A stretch of DNA of 64,000 nt from Planctomycetes bacterium syqfu (GTDB lineage Bacteria > Planctomycetota > Phycisphaerae > Phycisphaerales > Phycisphaeraceae). A program made the position numbers and the translations under genes. How positions within the stretch are numbered: the stretch's first letter is position 1; each line of letters starts with the position of its first letter. A model generated the notes under the pieces. The model did not search any database. It was not told the origin of the DNA and was given only the letters and a program-made list of their open reading frames with translations. Shown piece by piece: positions 19,557 through 28,315 of this stretch. The stretch covers positions 6,324,001-6,388,000 of the forward strand of contig CP087563.1 in NCBI GenBank assembly GCA_020974905.1, read 5' to 3'.

Positions 19557-20189
19557 ATGAATACACCAATCGAAAATCACACTGCACCCCATCTCGATCA
19601 ACTTTCTGAAGCCAAACAGCAGGTGGTTCGGAACCTGCTTTCGCTGGGGGAGACGCTGTTGTGGGTCAGTGAGCCGGATGCTTCGTGGTGGGTGAAAACG
19701 CCTTGGATATGGGGTGTTTGTGCGTTGGTGAGTTTGATCGGATGTGTGCTGGGCGTGTTGGTTGTGATGCATATTCAGACGATTGAACAATGGGTGATGT
19801 TCAAGGATTTTCCAAACATCCTGGTGCGAATCTGGTTAGCCATGATGTGTTTTAACATGGTCTGCTGCTGGCTGTTCCCGATCCTTTTTGGGTGGATGGA
19901 TAAACGGTCGGTTCGACTGGTGACGGATCAGCAGGTGATTTGTGTGAGGGGTTATTTCCCATTCGATTTCAAGACCCAAATGCGGTTGGATCAGATCACG
20001 AACATCAAAGCCAAGACGCGGCATAATGGCGTGACGTATCTGAATCTCTATGGCAAGGCGATGGCGACGGCGGTTGTCACGTTCCCGGTGCAATCTTCCA
20101 AATTCAAACCCGCGATCTGCATGCGTTTGACACAGGATGGGGCGAAAGTCGTCGAATTGATTCGTCAACGGATGGCTCAACCGAATTGA
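19557..20189 (+). CDS. PH-like membrane protein 1 of 3
   Basis: About 210 residues. A cytoplasmic N-terminus leads to LLSLGETLLWVSEPD, then two membrane helices (about 45-75 and 95-118), then a soluble domain starting VRLVTDQQVICVRG, which has the strand pattern of bacterial PH (bPH) domains. The next two genes have the same layout (LLWLGQP / ILWLDQP, two helices, VTD/LTD motif), so the three are tandem paralogues. The function of such proteins is not known; membrane-anchored PH-like domains are usually structural or protein-binding. The ATG at 19557 is taken as start. Confidence 0.75.
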   Translation: MNTPIENHTAPHLDQLSEAKQQVVRNLLSLGETLLWVSEPDASWWVKTPWIWGVCALVSLIGCVLGVLVVMHIQTIEQWVMFKDFPNILVRIWLAMMCFNMVCCWLFPILFGWMDKRSVRLVTDQQVICVRGYFPFDFKTQMRLDQITNIKAKTRHNGVTYLNLYGKAMATAVVTFPVQSSKFKPAICMRLTQDGAKVVELIRQRMAQPN

Positions 20190-20280
20190 TGCGGTGTGCA
20201 GCGTTGGTTAGCCATTCATTGACAAGCATCAACAAGCGGATGATATTGGGTGAGGACAGTTGGATGCAGGAGTCAGGTTC

Positions 20281-20892
20281 GTGAGTGATTTGAAGTTACC
20301 TTTGCCGGATATTGCCAGTTTGCCTGATGCCCTGGGGCAGGTGGTTGCAGATGAATTACAGGATGATGAAAAGCTGCTGTGGCTGGGACAGCCGGATCGT
20401 CTTCGCGGGGCTCTGGGGGTGTTTGGTTTTAACCTGATCATCATGCTCATCGGCATTGGTATGGAGATTGGGCTCTATATTTTCTGGCAGCATGCACGCA
20501 CATCCCGTGTCTGGCTTCAGAGTGAAAGCTCGAGTTTTTCGCGGGTGATGTTGCTGGTCCCTTTGGTCTTTTTTGCCATCATTGGCATGTACATGATGCT
20601 TTACCCGTTACTGGGATGGCTCAAGGCGATGCAGCAGGCATGCCTGGTGACGGATCATCGCGTGTTGTATGTCGAACAGCGCAAACGCAAGTTGAGCATT
20701 GAGCAGATGACATTTGATCAACTCGAAAAATTGCAGGTCGATCAAGGTGAGAATCAAAGCAAAGGCGATCTGATCATCATTGGTATGATCAACGGTCGGC
20801 GACGCAGGCAACGTGAGATTGATTTTCTGCATATTCATCAACCTCATGCTGTGGCCAATCTCATTCGTGAACAGATGGCATCGTGTGCATGA
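20281..20892 (+). CDS. PH-like membrane protein 2 of 3
   Basis: About 203 residues from a GTG at 20281 with AGGAG eight bases upstream. It begins MSDLKLPLPDIASLPDAL, then DDEKLLWLGQPDR, two membrane helices (about 45-68 and 92-115) and a soluble domain starting ACLVTDHRVLYVEQRKR. The C-terminal helix ends in LIREQMASC, comparable to LIRQRMAQ in the previous protein, which confirms the paralogy. No catalytic residues are apparent. Confidence 0.75.
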   Translation: MSDLKLPLPDIASLPDALGQVVADELQDDEKLLWLGQPDRLRGALGVFGFNLIIMLIGIGMEIGLYIFWQHARTSRVWLQSESSSFSRVMLLVPLVFFAIIGMYMMLYPLLGWLKAMQQACLVTDHRVLYVEQRKRKLSIEQMTFDQLEKLQVDQGENQSKGDLIIIGMINGRRRRQREIDFLHIHQPHAVANLIREQMASCA

Positions 20893-21019
20893 CGTGTGTT
20901 TTCACACGGTGAACAGCGCCGAATCTCTCTTATTGAAAATTTTGCTTGATGGTTAAACGTCTCTGGCAGGGGTGTTTTTGCTATTATGTCAGCACCTCAT
21001 ACCCTTTGGAGTCCTGCCT

Positions 21020-21715
21020 GTGTTCCGACGAAGTGAATTGCCTTTGCCCAACCCGATGATGCTGCCAACGCGTTTGCAGGGATCATTGAATAACGAACTG
21101 AATGACGATGAAACGATCCTCTGGCTTGACCAGCCGATCGCATCGCGCATGGCACGCGGTGCCTGGCCGATCGTGCTCTTTGGCATGTTCTGGTCGACCT
21201 TCTGTGCAGGTTGGATGTTTTTCACCATCAAGATGGCGATGAAAACACCGGCGGACCAGGCGGGTTTGTTTGCGTGGCTGTTCCCCATCTTCGGTATCCC
21301 ATTCTGCATCATCGGCCTGGGTATGCTCACCAGCCCGATCTGGGTCAAGCGGTTGGCGTTGCGGACGGTTTACGTGCTCACGGATCAACGGGCGATGATC
21401 ATCTCCCGATCCTTTGGCAAGACCCACGTCCGAGCCTACACGCCTGAAAAACTCAACGACATCAATCGCTCGCTTAATGACGATGGCAGTGGTGATCTGA
21501 TTTTTGAAAAGGTCATCTCCAGTCACACCAGCACCCATCGCAACACCCACAGCCTGGGACATGGCGGACATCGCGGTGGGGGCGGACGCAGTACACGCAC
21601 GCGGACCTCGACCACGACGTATGGCTTTAAGTGTATCAAGCAGGCCAAGCAGGTCCACGAATTGATCGATGGCATGGTTTTGGCGTCCAAACCTGTTTCG
21701 CAAAAGCAATCCTGA
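21020..21715 (+). CDS. PH-like membrane protein 3 of 3
   Basis: About 231 residues from a GTG at 21020, preceded by TGGAG at good distance. It starts MFRRSELPLPNPMMLPTRL, then NDDETILWLDQPIA, two helices (about 48-72 and 90-112), and a bPH-like domain with TVYVLTDQRAMIISRSFG and NDDGSGDLIFE, the part closest to recognised bPH proteins. A low-complexity His/Gly/Arg/Thr insert (around residues 168-200) is absent in the two paralogues. The C-terminal helix QAKQVHELIDGMV matches theirs in place. Function unknown. Confidence 0.75.
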   Translation: MFRRSELPLPNPMMLPTRLQGSLNNELNDDETILWLDQPIASRMARGAWPIVLFGMFWSTFCAGWMFFTIKMAMKTPADQAGLFAWLFPIFGIPFCIIGLGMLTSPIWVKRLALRTVYVLTDQRAMIISRSFGKTHVRAYTPEKLNDINRSLNDDGSGDLIFEKVISSHTSTHRNTHSLGHGGHRGGGGRSTRTRTSTTTYGFKCIKQAKQVHELIDGMVLASKPVSQKQS

Positions 21716-21738
21716 ACCGATTTGTTATGCTGTGACGC

Positions 21739-22137
21739 ATGCAGACACTCAGTATCAAAACGCATAGCCGGGACCAGATGGTCGAGATCACGTCGCAGGT
21801 TCGCAACATCGTTCGCGAGTCGGGGGTGACGATGGGGACGGTATGCGTGTACGTGCCACATACCACAGCGGGGGTGACGATCAACGAGAATGCCGACCCG
21901 GACGTGGTGCATGACTTTCTGCTGCAACTGGATCAGATGGTGCCTTGGCGTCAGTCGTTCTACCGCCATGCTGAGGGCAACAGTGCTTCACACGTCAAAG
22001 CCTCCATGATGGGTTCGAGTTGCACGGTTCTGGTTGAAGACGGCCGACTGGTACTGGGGACCTGGCAGGGGATTTATTTCTGCGAATTCGACGGCCCACG
22101 TACCCGGGAGTTTCATGTCAAGGTGATAGCTGGGTAA
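21739..22137 (+). CDS. yjbQ: YjbQ/UPF0047 family protein
   Basis: A 132-residue protein covering the full family length. Conserved blocks VYVPHTTAGVTINENADPDV, YRHAEGNSASHVKASMMG and LGTWQGIYFCEFDGPR are those of UPF0047; the His and Asp/Glu in them build its metal and phosphate site. Members have been linked to a minor thiamine-phosphate synthase activity in E. coli, but the natural role is unclear. It lies only about 23 bases after the PH-like gene and may be cotranscribed with it. Confidence 0.9.
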   Translation: MQTLSIKTHSRDQMVEITSQVRNIVRESGVTMGTVCVYVPHTTAGVTINENADPDVVHDFLLQLDQMVPWRQSFYRHAEGNSASHVKASMMGSSCTVLVEDGRLVLGTWQGIYFCEFDGPRTREFHVKVIAG

Positions 22138-22158
22138 GACATTTCCAAGACAGCTTTC

Positions 22159-22426
22159 ACCGCAAGACGCAGAGAACTCAGAGTTAAGAGAGAAGACGTT
22201 TTGATATACAACTCAGGCGAGCCGCGGTGTGTCACCGCGCGATTGAGCGCAGCTCAACATGTCTTGTTGTTGTCGTTTGCTGTGTCTCTGAAATAAGAGA
22301 GATTCACCCAATTGTTCGAAGTACAAAAAGACAACCCGTGACTCAGGAGAGTCACGGCTTTGGTGATGCATTGATGATCAAACAAAACTTGTTCTCTCTT
22401 AACTCTGAGTCCTCTGCGTATCAGCG
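22159..22426. repeat. MITE-like element, 268 bp, with 36-bp inverted ends
   Basis: The left end (22159-22194, starting ACCGCAAGACGCAGAGAACT) and right end (22390-22426) are inverted repeats with few mismatches. The inside has a further hairpin (CCGTGACTC..GAGTCACGG, about 22338-22360). No transposase frame is present. Similar terminal words occur in planctomycete intergenic DNA to my recollection, but this was not checked. Confidence 0.65.
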
Positions 22427-22531
22427 GTAAAAAAAAACTGCCTTGAAAATGCCTTGCAAAGTCGCCCATTCAGACGTTTTTACCTTCGGTTATCCGGACA
22501 CAAAAACAACCCTCTCAGACCCTGTGAAAAC

Positions 22532-22563
22532 AAAAACCCCGCTGCCACTAGGTGACAACGGGG
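22532..22563 (-). terminator. Terminator of the ROK kinase gene
   Basis: CCCCG-TTGTCAC pairs with GTGGCAG-CGGGG on the minus strand with small mismatches and is followed by TTTTTG. It lies about 160 bases beyond the kinase stop. Confidence 0.55.
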
Positions 22564-22722
22564 CGGAGGGGAGAAAGCTCTATCATTCGTCAGATCGGCA
22601 AGCCGAGACGATTTACTTCAACTTTTAGCCCATTGGATTCCAGAAATCAAGATATTTCTGTTATATGTCGCTGGTTTTTTTTATCAGACTTACGAATAAA
22701 TAACCCCCGTGTGTTAACCTGG

Positions 22723-23688
22723 TTAAGCTTTGAGACGTGAAGCGGCAAGTAGCGCTGCACCCACCAAACCGGCGTCATCTCCGAGTTGGGCTTCAACAAT
22801 CTTGCAGGATTTGAGTTTGGACGGGAAAACGGTGTCCTCAAAGGACTTGCGGGTCCATTCAACCACCTGTTTACCCATCGCTTCCGTCAGTCCACCGCCC
22901 AAAACCACGCAAGGCAGGCTCAGCATGGTCACCATGCCAGCGACGGCAACACCGACGTAGTGACAGGCGTCCTTGACCACGCGGCAGACCAGTTCGTCTT
23001 TCTCAGCAACGGCCTGTTTGAGCACCTTGGAGCGGATTTTGGTTAAATCGCCATCGCAGAGGTCGGTGACGATGCTGGGGTGATTGGCTTTGATGAGGTT
23101 GGTGATGAGGTTGACGATGGCAGTCCGGCTGGCGAGGTTTTCCAAAGTCCGGCGACCCAGTGGGGCATCGGAGCGGAGGACGACGTGGCCGATCTCGCCT
23201 GCCGTCCCGTAGGTGCCTTCGTAGAGGTCACCGTTGAGAATCAGGCCACCACCGATCCCCGTGCCGATGAAGACCGCCATCATGTTGTCCTGCTTTTTGC
23301 CCGCCCCGACCTGGTACTCACCCCAGGCGCCGACGTTCACGTCATTGTCCACGACGACGGGGATGTTGAGCTTGTTCTTGAGTGTCTTGGCTAGCGGGTA
23401 ATTGTTCCAGCGGAGATTCACCGCTTCGATGACGATACCTGCCTTGGAATCGACTGCACCGGGCGCGCCAATCCCCAGCGCGAGAATGTCCTTGAGTGAC
23501 AGGCCGGCTTCTTCCATCGCATCACAGCAGGTTTCACAGACGCGTTCGATGACTTTGGTCGTGCCGCCTTCTGCCTTGGTTTTCTTCTTGGCTTTGGCAA
23601 TGACCTTGCCATCGACGGTGACGATCCCAGCCTGGATATTGGTTCCCCCAAGGTCCACACCGATCAAAAATTTGTTGTCCTTGGCCAT
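22723..23688 (-). CDS. ROK family sugar kinase (glucokinase-like)
   Basis: A 321-residue cytoplasmic kinase. DLGGTN (12-17) binds ATP phosphate, D116 in VVDNDVNVGAWGEY is the catalytic base, and GTGIGGGLI (142-150) the second phosphate loop. The sugar-binding E165 and H168 in GEIGH are present. In most ROK kinases and repressors the stretch after this His carries the CxCGxxGCxE zinc site; here it reads RSDAPLGRRTLENLASR without any Cys, so the structural zinc appears lost. No DNA-binding domain precedes it, so it is a kinase rather than a repressor. Glucose is the likely but unproven substrate. Confidence 0.85.
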   Translation of the reverse strand: MAKDNKFLIGVDLGGTNIQAGIVTVDGKVIAKAKKKTKAEGGTTKVIERVCETCCDAMEEAGLSLKDILALGIGAPGAVDSKAGIVIEAVNLRWNNYPLAKTLKNKLNIPVVVDNDVNVGAWGEYQVGAGKKQDNMMAVFIGTGIGGGLILNGDLYEGTYGTAGEIGHVVLRSDAPLGRRTLENLASRTAIVNLITNLIKANHPSIVTDLCDGDLTKIRSKVLKQAVAEKDELVCRVVKDACHYVGVAVAGMVTMLSLPCVVLGGGLTEAMGKQVVEWTRKSFEDTVFPSKLKSCKIVEAQLGDDAGLVGAALLAASRLKA

Positions 23689-23725
23689 GGTTTTATTTCC
23701 TGTTGATTGGAGTCAGTATAAATAG

Positions 23726-23807
23726 GCGAAAAAACGAAGAGGACACAGCGTGCACTGAGAGTCGGTTGCTTTTTATGTCATTGCTCTCGGTGTGGGTCGT
23801 GTCCTCT
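23726..23807 (-). terminator. Terminator after gatCA
   Basis: AGAGGACAC and GTGTCCTCT pair at the outside, with a second partial stem (GAGAG/CTCTC) inside, and the minus strand continues TTCGTTTTTTCG. It lies just beyond the gatA stop at 23828. Confidence 0.55.
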
Positions 23808-23827
23808 GGATAAAGGTTTGTTGGATT

Positions 23828-25279
23828 TTACCCCAGTTTGGGTCGCAACGTGTGATGGGACGTTGCAGACTGGTACATCTGTGCGATACGCAGCAGCTTG
23901 GCGTCCTCGTAGGCATTGCCATACAACTGAATCGACACCGGCAGGCCGTCATCACTGAGCCCCGCAGGAATCGTGATCCCGGGAATCCCTGCGAGGTTGG
24001 CATTGACGGTGTAAACGTCATTGAGGTACATCGCCAATGGATCGTCGGTTTTGTCACCTGCCTTAAACGCAACACCGGTGGTGGTGGGGCAGAGGATCGC
24101 ATCGCATTGCTCATAAGCCTTGTCAAAGTCCTGCTTGATCAGGCGACGGACTTTTAACGCGCGGTTGTAGTACGCATCGTAATACCCGCTGCACAGGGCA
24201 TAGGTCCCGAGCATGATGCGGCGTTTGACTTCATCACCAAAGCCCTCAGCACGACTGGCTGCATACAGGTCGTACAGGTCCTCAGGTTTTTCGGTGCGGT
24301 GTCCGTAATGCACACCGTCGTAGCGAGCGAGGTTACTGGACGCTTCAGCGGTCGCCACGATGTAGTAGACGGGAATCCCGTACTCAGTGTGTGGCAGGTC
24401 GACTTCGACGATGGTCGCGCCCATCGATTTGTAGACTTCGATGGCATCTTCCACCGCCTTGGTGACCGCCGGATCGTTGCCTTCAGCCATGTATTGCTTG
24501 GCGATACCGATACGGAGATTTTCGATCGGCTTATGCAGTTCCAGCGTGTGATCCGAAGCCGGCAGGTTGGCGGAGGTCGAATCCCTGGGGTCATGCCCGC
24601 AGATGACATCCATGAGCAATGCTGCATCTTCGACGGACCGCGTGAACGGGCCGATCTGGTCCAAGCTTGATGCAAAGGCAACCAGGCCGAAGCGACTGAC
24701 TTTGCCATAGGTTGGTTTGAGACCGCATACACCGCAGAGAGCAGCCGGTTGACGGATCGAGCCGCCGGTGTCGGAGCCGAGTGTCGCTGCTGCAAAGTCC
24801 GCCGCCATCGCCGCCGCCGAGCCACCCGATGAGCCGCCGGGGACGCGGGTGGTGTCCCATGGGTTTTTGGTCATGCCGAATGCTGAGTTCTCGGTGGAGG
24901 AGCCCATTGCAAATTCATCGAGGTTGGTTTTACCGATGATGATTGCGCCTTCAGCTTCAAGCTTGCCGACCGCGGTCGCCATGTACGGTGCTTTGAAGTT
25001 GGCCAGCATCTTGGACGAACAGGTCGTGTGACCGTATGGCGTACACAGGTTGTCCTTGATGGCAATGGGGACGCCAGCAAGCTTGCCGGTGATCTGGCCC
25101 GCATCGACCTGGGCGGCGCGTTGCATCGCGTAGTCACCGTAGAGTTCGTTAAACGCGTGGATCGATTCGTCGTGCTGGCCGATCCGTTCAAGATAAGCAG
25201 TCACCGCATTCACCGCAGAGAGTTTCTTCTCGGCGATGGCTTTTTTCAGTGTGACCAGTGATTCAAATTCAGGCTGCAT
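23828..25279 (-). CDS. gatA: Asp/Glu-tRNA(Asn/Gln) amidotransferase subunit A
   Basis: A 483-residue amidase-family subunit. The Ser-cisSer-Lys triad is complete: K75 in GVPIAIKDNL, S150 in VPGGSSGGSAAA, and the nucleophile S174 in GSDTGGSIRQPAA. GatA releases ammonia from glutamine and passes it to GatB, which amidates Glu-tRNA(Gln) or Asp-tRNA(Asn) in organisms lacking one of the direct synthetases. It lies 57 bases after gatC on the same strand. gatB is not in the window, so the trimer is encoded at separate sites, which is common. Confidence 0.97.
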   Translation of the reverse strand: MQPEFESLVTLKKAIAEKKLSAVNAVTAYLERIGQHDESIHAFNELYGDYAMQRAAQVDAGQITGKLAGVPIAIKDNLCTPYGHTTCSSKMLANFKAPYMATAVGKLEAEGAIIIGKTNLDEFAMGSSTENSAFGMTKNPWDTTRVPGGSSGGSAAAMAADFAAATLGSDTGGSIRQPAALCGVCGLKPTYGKVSRFGLVAFASSLDQIGPFTRSVEDAALLMDVICGHDPRDSTSANLPASDHTLELHKPIENLRIGIAKQYMAEGNDPAVTKAVEDAIEVYKSMGATIVEVDLPHTEYGIPVYYIVATAEASSNLARYDGVHYGHRTEKPEDLYDLYAASRAEGFGDEVKRRIMLGTYALCSGYYDAYYNRALKVRRLIKQDFDKAYEQCDAILCPTTTGVAFKAGDKTDDPLAMYLNDVYTVNANLAGIPGITIPAGLSDDGLPVSIQLYGNAYEDAKLLRIAQMYQSATSHHTLRPKLG

Positions 25280-25336
25280 GTTGGTGTCCGTATGCAGGTT
25301 TTATGTTGATTAAAAAAACGTTAACTCAGAGAGTGA

Positions 25337-25645
25337 TTAGGCGCCCGAGCCTTCGCCAAGCACCTTGGGGACTTTGAAGAAGGGCGGGTCGGCAGCGGGG
25401 GCGGTTGCCAGGGCTTTGTCCACGGGCATGCCTTCGACGGGGACGTCTTCGCGAAGCACGTTGGACATATCCAGAGCATGTGCCATCGGTTCAACGCCGT
25501 CGACATCCAGTTCGCTGAGTTTATCAATGTAGCCAAGCACGCGGCCCAGTTGCTGGGTGTATTCAGCAATCTGCTCGTCGGAAAGCTTAAGCCGACTGAG
25601 CTGGGCAACGTGTCTGACATCCGCATCGGTAATGGGGTTGGCCAT
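25337..25645 (-). CDS. gatC: Asp/Glu-tRNA(Asn/Gln) amidotransferase subunit C
   Basis: About 102 residues. VRHVAQLSRLKLSDEQIAEY and LGYIDKLSELDVDGVEPMAH are the conserved GatC blocks that wrap around the GatA-GatB interface. The start at MANPITDADV was chosen because the family begins there; AGGAG lies about 12 bases upstream. It heads the gatC-gatA unit. Confidence 0.95.
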   Translation of the reverse strand: MANPITDADVRHVAQLSRLKLSDEQIAEYTQQLGRVLGYIDKLSELDVDGVEPMAHALDMSNVLREDVPVEGMPVDKALATAPAADPPFFKVPKVLGEGSGA

Positions 25646-25772
25646 GATGCAATTTACTCCTGTTTTACAGAACGCATAGATTATCAGGAAATCGCCCATG
25701 CTTCACATCACGTTGCAAAACAAAGCAAATTCGCCGTACAATCCGCCGCCTGGCTTGAAATGGATAAGGCAG

Positions 25773-25989
25773 GTAACCACAGATGCACACGGATAAACAC
25801 AGATGAAAAGACATTAAGACAATGTCTTACGCTCGCTTCGCTCAAGCCGCAAAGACGCCAAAATGAGAAAAGATAGACAGTGTTTTATTTGCTGTTGTTT
25901 TTCTTCGCGTCTTAGCGTCTTAAGCGAAGCGGGCGTGAGTTCCGGTCTTTTGCCTTGATCTGTGTTTATCTGTGTTCATCTGTGGTTAC
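25773..25989. repeat. MITE-like inverted repeat with CACAGATG termini
   Basis: The left end GTAACCACAGATGCACAC (from 25773) and the right end, complementary to it (to 25989), enclose about 215 bp with a second inner inverted repeat (AAGACAATGTCTTACGC against GCGTCTTAAGCG-like words). There is no transposase. It lies between gatC and queF. Confidence 0.65.
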
Positions 25990-26043
25990 AATGCCTTGAA
26001 ACGAAAATAGAACAAAAACGCAAGACCCCAGAAAGCCCACACC

Positions 26044-26427
26044 ATGCCCGACATCAAACTGCTCGAATGTTTCCCGACTCCCGCGCCCGGCCGAGATTTT
26101 CTCATCGAGCATATCTCTGAAGAGTTCACCAGCACCTGCCCCAAAACCGGTCACCCCGACTTTGGCACCGTGACGGTTCGCTTTATCCCCAAGGATCTGT
26201 GCGTCGAACTCAAGTCGCTCAAGCTCTACTTCCAGAGTTTCCGCAATGAGGGTATTTTCTACGAAGCCGTCACCAATAAAATCTGTGATGACCTGGCCCA
26301 GGTGATGGACCCCAAGTACATGGAAATCGTCACCAACTGGAAGGGAAGAGGTGGCATCCGCTCCGTCATCACCGCGACCTACGGCGAGCAAGGCTGCTGC
26401 GACGGTCACTGCGATTGCGAAGATTAA
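26044..26427 (+). CDS. queF: NADPH-dependent 7-cyano-7-deazaguanine reductase, short QueF type
   Basis: A 127-residue protein of the unimodular (YkvM) class. C32 in FTSTCPKTGHPDF is the catalytic Cys that forms the thioimide with preQ0, D39 its proton donor. The QueF motif ELKSLKLYFQSFRNEGIFYE binds NADPH. The enzyme reduces preQ0 to preQ1 in queuosine synthesis. The C-terminus ends in QGCCDGHCDCED, a Cys-rich tail not needed for the fold and unusual. No other queuosine gene lies in the window. Confidence 0.95.
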   Translation: MPDIKLLECFPTPAPGRDFLIEHISEEFTSTCPKTGHPDFGTVTVRFIPKDLCVELKSLKLYFQSFRNEGIFYEAVTNKICDDLAQVMDPKYMEIVTNWKGRGGIRSVITATYGEQGCCDGHCDCED

Positions 26428-26465
26428 ACACGCGGTTTAAGAATATCTCCAATAATCTCTGATTT

Positions 26466-26550
26466 CGTCATTCCCGCGCAGGCGGGAATCCAGTGGCATG
26501 CTGTGCGCACTTGCAAATTCCACTGGACACCCGCCTGCGCGGGTGTGACG
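26466..26550. repeat. 90-bp palindromic repeat, family A copy 2
   Basis: Same orientation as copy 1 (ATTCCC arm left). Left hairpin CGTCATTCCCGCGCAGGCGGGAAT, right arm with CACCCGCCTGCGCGGGTG. Confidence 0.85.
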
Positions 26551-26637
26551 GAAAGTGAAGATTGATACTCAGAACGACATTGACTGCAGTGTTGATCGCC
26601 TTCATTTATTATCAATCAAACAACACACACACAGCTT

Positions 26638-26659
26638 GCACCGGATTAACATCCGGTGC
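26638..26659. repeat. Short palindrome, family D copy 1
   Basis: GCACCGGATTAACATCCGGTGC, a near-perfect palindrome that recurs as 38958-38983. It lies between queF and the membrane protein at 26701; no T-run follows, so a terminator role is unclear. Confidence 0.6.
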
Positions 26660-26700
26660 TTATAATTTGAATTGACGTCGATTCCAATGCTGTGGTTCGT

Positions 26701-27393
26701 TCAATCACGCCACTTGAAGTTGTCGATCTTGGGGAGCATGTCTTGAGGCAGGTGCTGCGGATCGTATGTGCTGGGCTTGTTTTTCTTCAGATAACCAATC
26801 AGCGTGGGGATGAAGAAAATCAGCAATACAAACTTGGCGATGATGATCAGGTTAATCGTGCCGGTGGCCATGAATCCGATGGCAACGATCAGCAGTAAAA
26901 ACAGAAACACCAACACGCCGACACTCGCTGCATAGCCCAGCCCGGAGATGCCTTTTTGGTAGGCGACCGTGGTGTTCGCGTTGGCCAATCGTTCGTGAAA
27001 TGCCTGGATAAACAGGCTGTATTGCTCTGCCTGGTCTTCAAAGTCATTGATGCCTTTATAGGTCATGGATGCGATTTTGTACGTCCGCCCATTGTTGAGC
27101 GTCACCTCAAGCACATGGCGATTGCGTTGCACACGTGTCGGATCAAACCTGGGTTTGACCTGCTTGATCTGCGAGTAGGCAATCAATACCGCGGGGCGGC
27201 CTTCTTCCTGAAACGACATCGCATCATCCATGAGTGTGAACGTCCACGGTTTGGTGAGAATGCTTTGGCGATAGGTGTAGGTGACAGGCTCTGTCGTCGC
27301 GGTGGCCGATGCGACATGCTGTGGCGTGATCGATTCGGAAAGTTCAATGAACGGCGCAGCATGCGTCGGCGAAGTGGGCGGGGTATTGGACAT
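26701..27393 (-). CDS. Hypothetical membrane protein
   Basis: A 230-residue protein. Residues 1-150 are soluble and beta-rich, with WTFTLMDDAMSFQEEGR and VLEVTLNNGRTYKIASMTYK looking like strands of a PH-type fold; two membrane helices follow (about 155-180 and 185-205). The order (soluble domain first, helices second) is reversed relative to the PH-like trio at 19,557-21,715. The N-terminus is Thr/Pro/Ala-rich. No family was recognised and no catalytic motif is visible. Confidence 0.7.
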   Translation of the reverse strand: MSNTPPTSPTHAAPFIELSESITPQHVASATATTEPVTYTYRQSILTKPWTFTLMDDAMSFQEEGRPAVLIAYSQIKQVKPRFDPTRVQRNRHVLEVTLNNGRTYKIASMTYKGINDFEDQAEQYSLFIQAFHERLANANTTVAYQKGISGLGYAASVGVLVFLFLLLIVAIGFMATGTINLIIIAKFVLLIFFIPTLIGYLKKNKPSTYDPQHLPQDMLPKIDNFKWRD

Positions 27394-27525
27394 GACAGTG
27401 TTCCATGAGGTTGATGAGGTGTCCCCATCTTATGGCATGGCAAACGACATGTCAGTGCCTTTAAACACACGAACCTTGAAATAAAGCCTGCGGGACTTTC
27501 GATATTGTCAATCATGCAACGCCGT

Positions 27526-27614
27526 CTCGTCATTCCCGCGCAGGCGGGAATCCAGTGGCATTCAGTTGACACTTGCAGTTTTCACTGGACTCCCGCCTGC
27601 GCGGGAGTGACGAG
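27526..27614. repeat. 90-bp palindromic repeat, family A copy 3
   Basis: Same orientation as copies 1 and 2. Ends CTCGTC and GACGAG. It lies between two minus-strand genes. Confidence 0.85.
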
Positions 27615-27639
27615 AGTAAAGATTCTTTAATTGACGTAC

Positions 27640-28206
27640 TCATACGCTGGGACGTTGTGCGTCCAATGATTCAAGCCACTTTTGAACTTGCCGTTTGCGC
27701 GTCAGGCGAATGCGCTTCAAATAATCCCACTGCTGATCCGCAAAGATTTCCGCGTACTTGGCTTTGTACTTGGGATAGGTTTGAATCGACCAGAGGATGA
27801 TCGACCCCTTGCTCAGGAAGCTGGCTCGGAAGGTTTCACGGTTGCCGTGCCAGAGTTCTTCGCCGGTGATGACGCGCTTGAGGGTGCGCGGGATGAGTTG
27901 CAGCAACACGCGCCATCGTGGCAGGTCCAGCCACACGATGGTATCCGCACGCTCAAGCAGCAGGGCGTTCTCCGGCGAGGTGGTCGTCGTGACATTGCCA
28001 TCAATCACCCATGTGTCACAATCGGTCGCAGCAGCAAACGCGGGGCGGCGTTCGGACTTGGGGACCAACTCCCAATTGGCTCTCCAGATCAGTGAATCAT
28101 TGCAGATGTATTTGATGCCCAACTTCGCAGCAATCGCCTTGGCCACGTGGGTTTTGCCACTGCCTGATGTGCCCACGACGATGATCCGTTGCCCCGGGGT
28201 TTGCAT
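27640..28206 (-). CDS. P-loop kinase, adenylate-kinase/topology-modulation (FlaR) type
   Basis: About 188 residues. The Walker A motif is VVGTSGSGKTHVAKAIA near the N-terminus; WVIDGNV and DTIVWLDLPRWRVL resemble the Walker B region and lid of FlaR/topology-modulation and shikimate-kinase-like proteins. It is probably a small-molecule or nucleotide kinase of unknown substrate. The start MQTPGQRI was chosen because GGAAGAG lies just upstream; an ATG 21 bases earlier has no ribosome binding site. The divergent neighbour is sucD. Confidence 0.8.
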   Translation of the reverse strand: MQTPGQRIIVVGTSGSGKTHVAKAIAAKLGIKYICNDSLIWRANWELVPKSERRPAFAAATDCDTWVIDGNVTTTTSPENALLLERADTIVWLDLPRWRVLLQLIPRTLKRVITGEELWHGNRETFRASFLSKGSIILWSIQTYPKYKAKYAEIFADQQWDYLKRIRLTRKRQVQKWLESLDAQRPSV

Positions 28207-28315
28207 GTTCTCTTCCATTTTTTGCATCTGTTGTTAAAATCGGATTTTATAGTCTTGTTTGTAATGCGTGTTCAGTTTTGAATATCCCTCAAACGCTTGC
28301 TATCCTACCAACACC

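Noticed and set aside
22723-23688. ROK transcriptional repressor
   Set aside because: No N-terminal helix-turn-helix; the protein begins directly with the kinase ATP motif.
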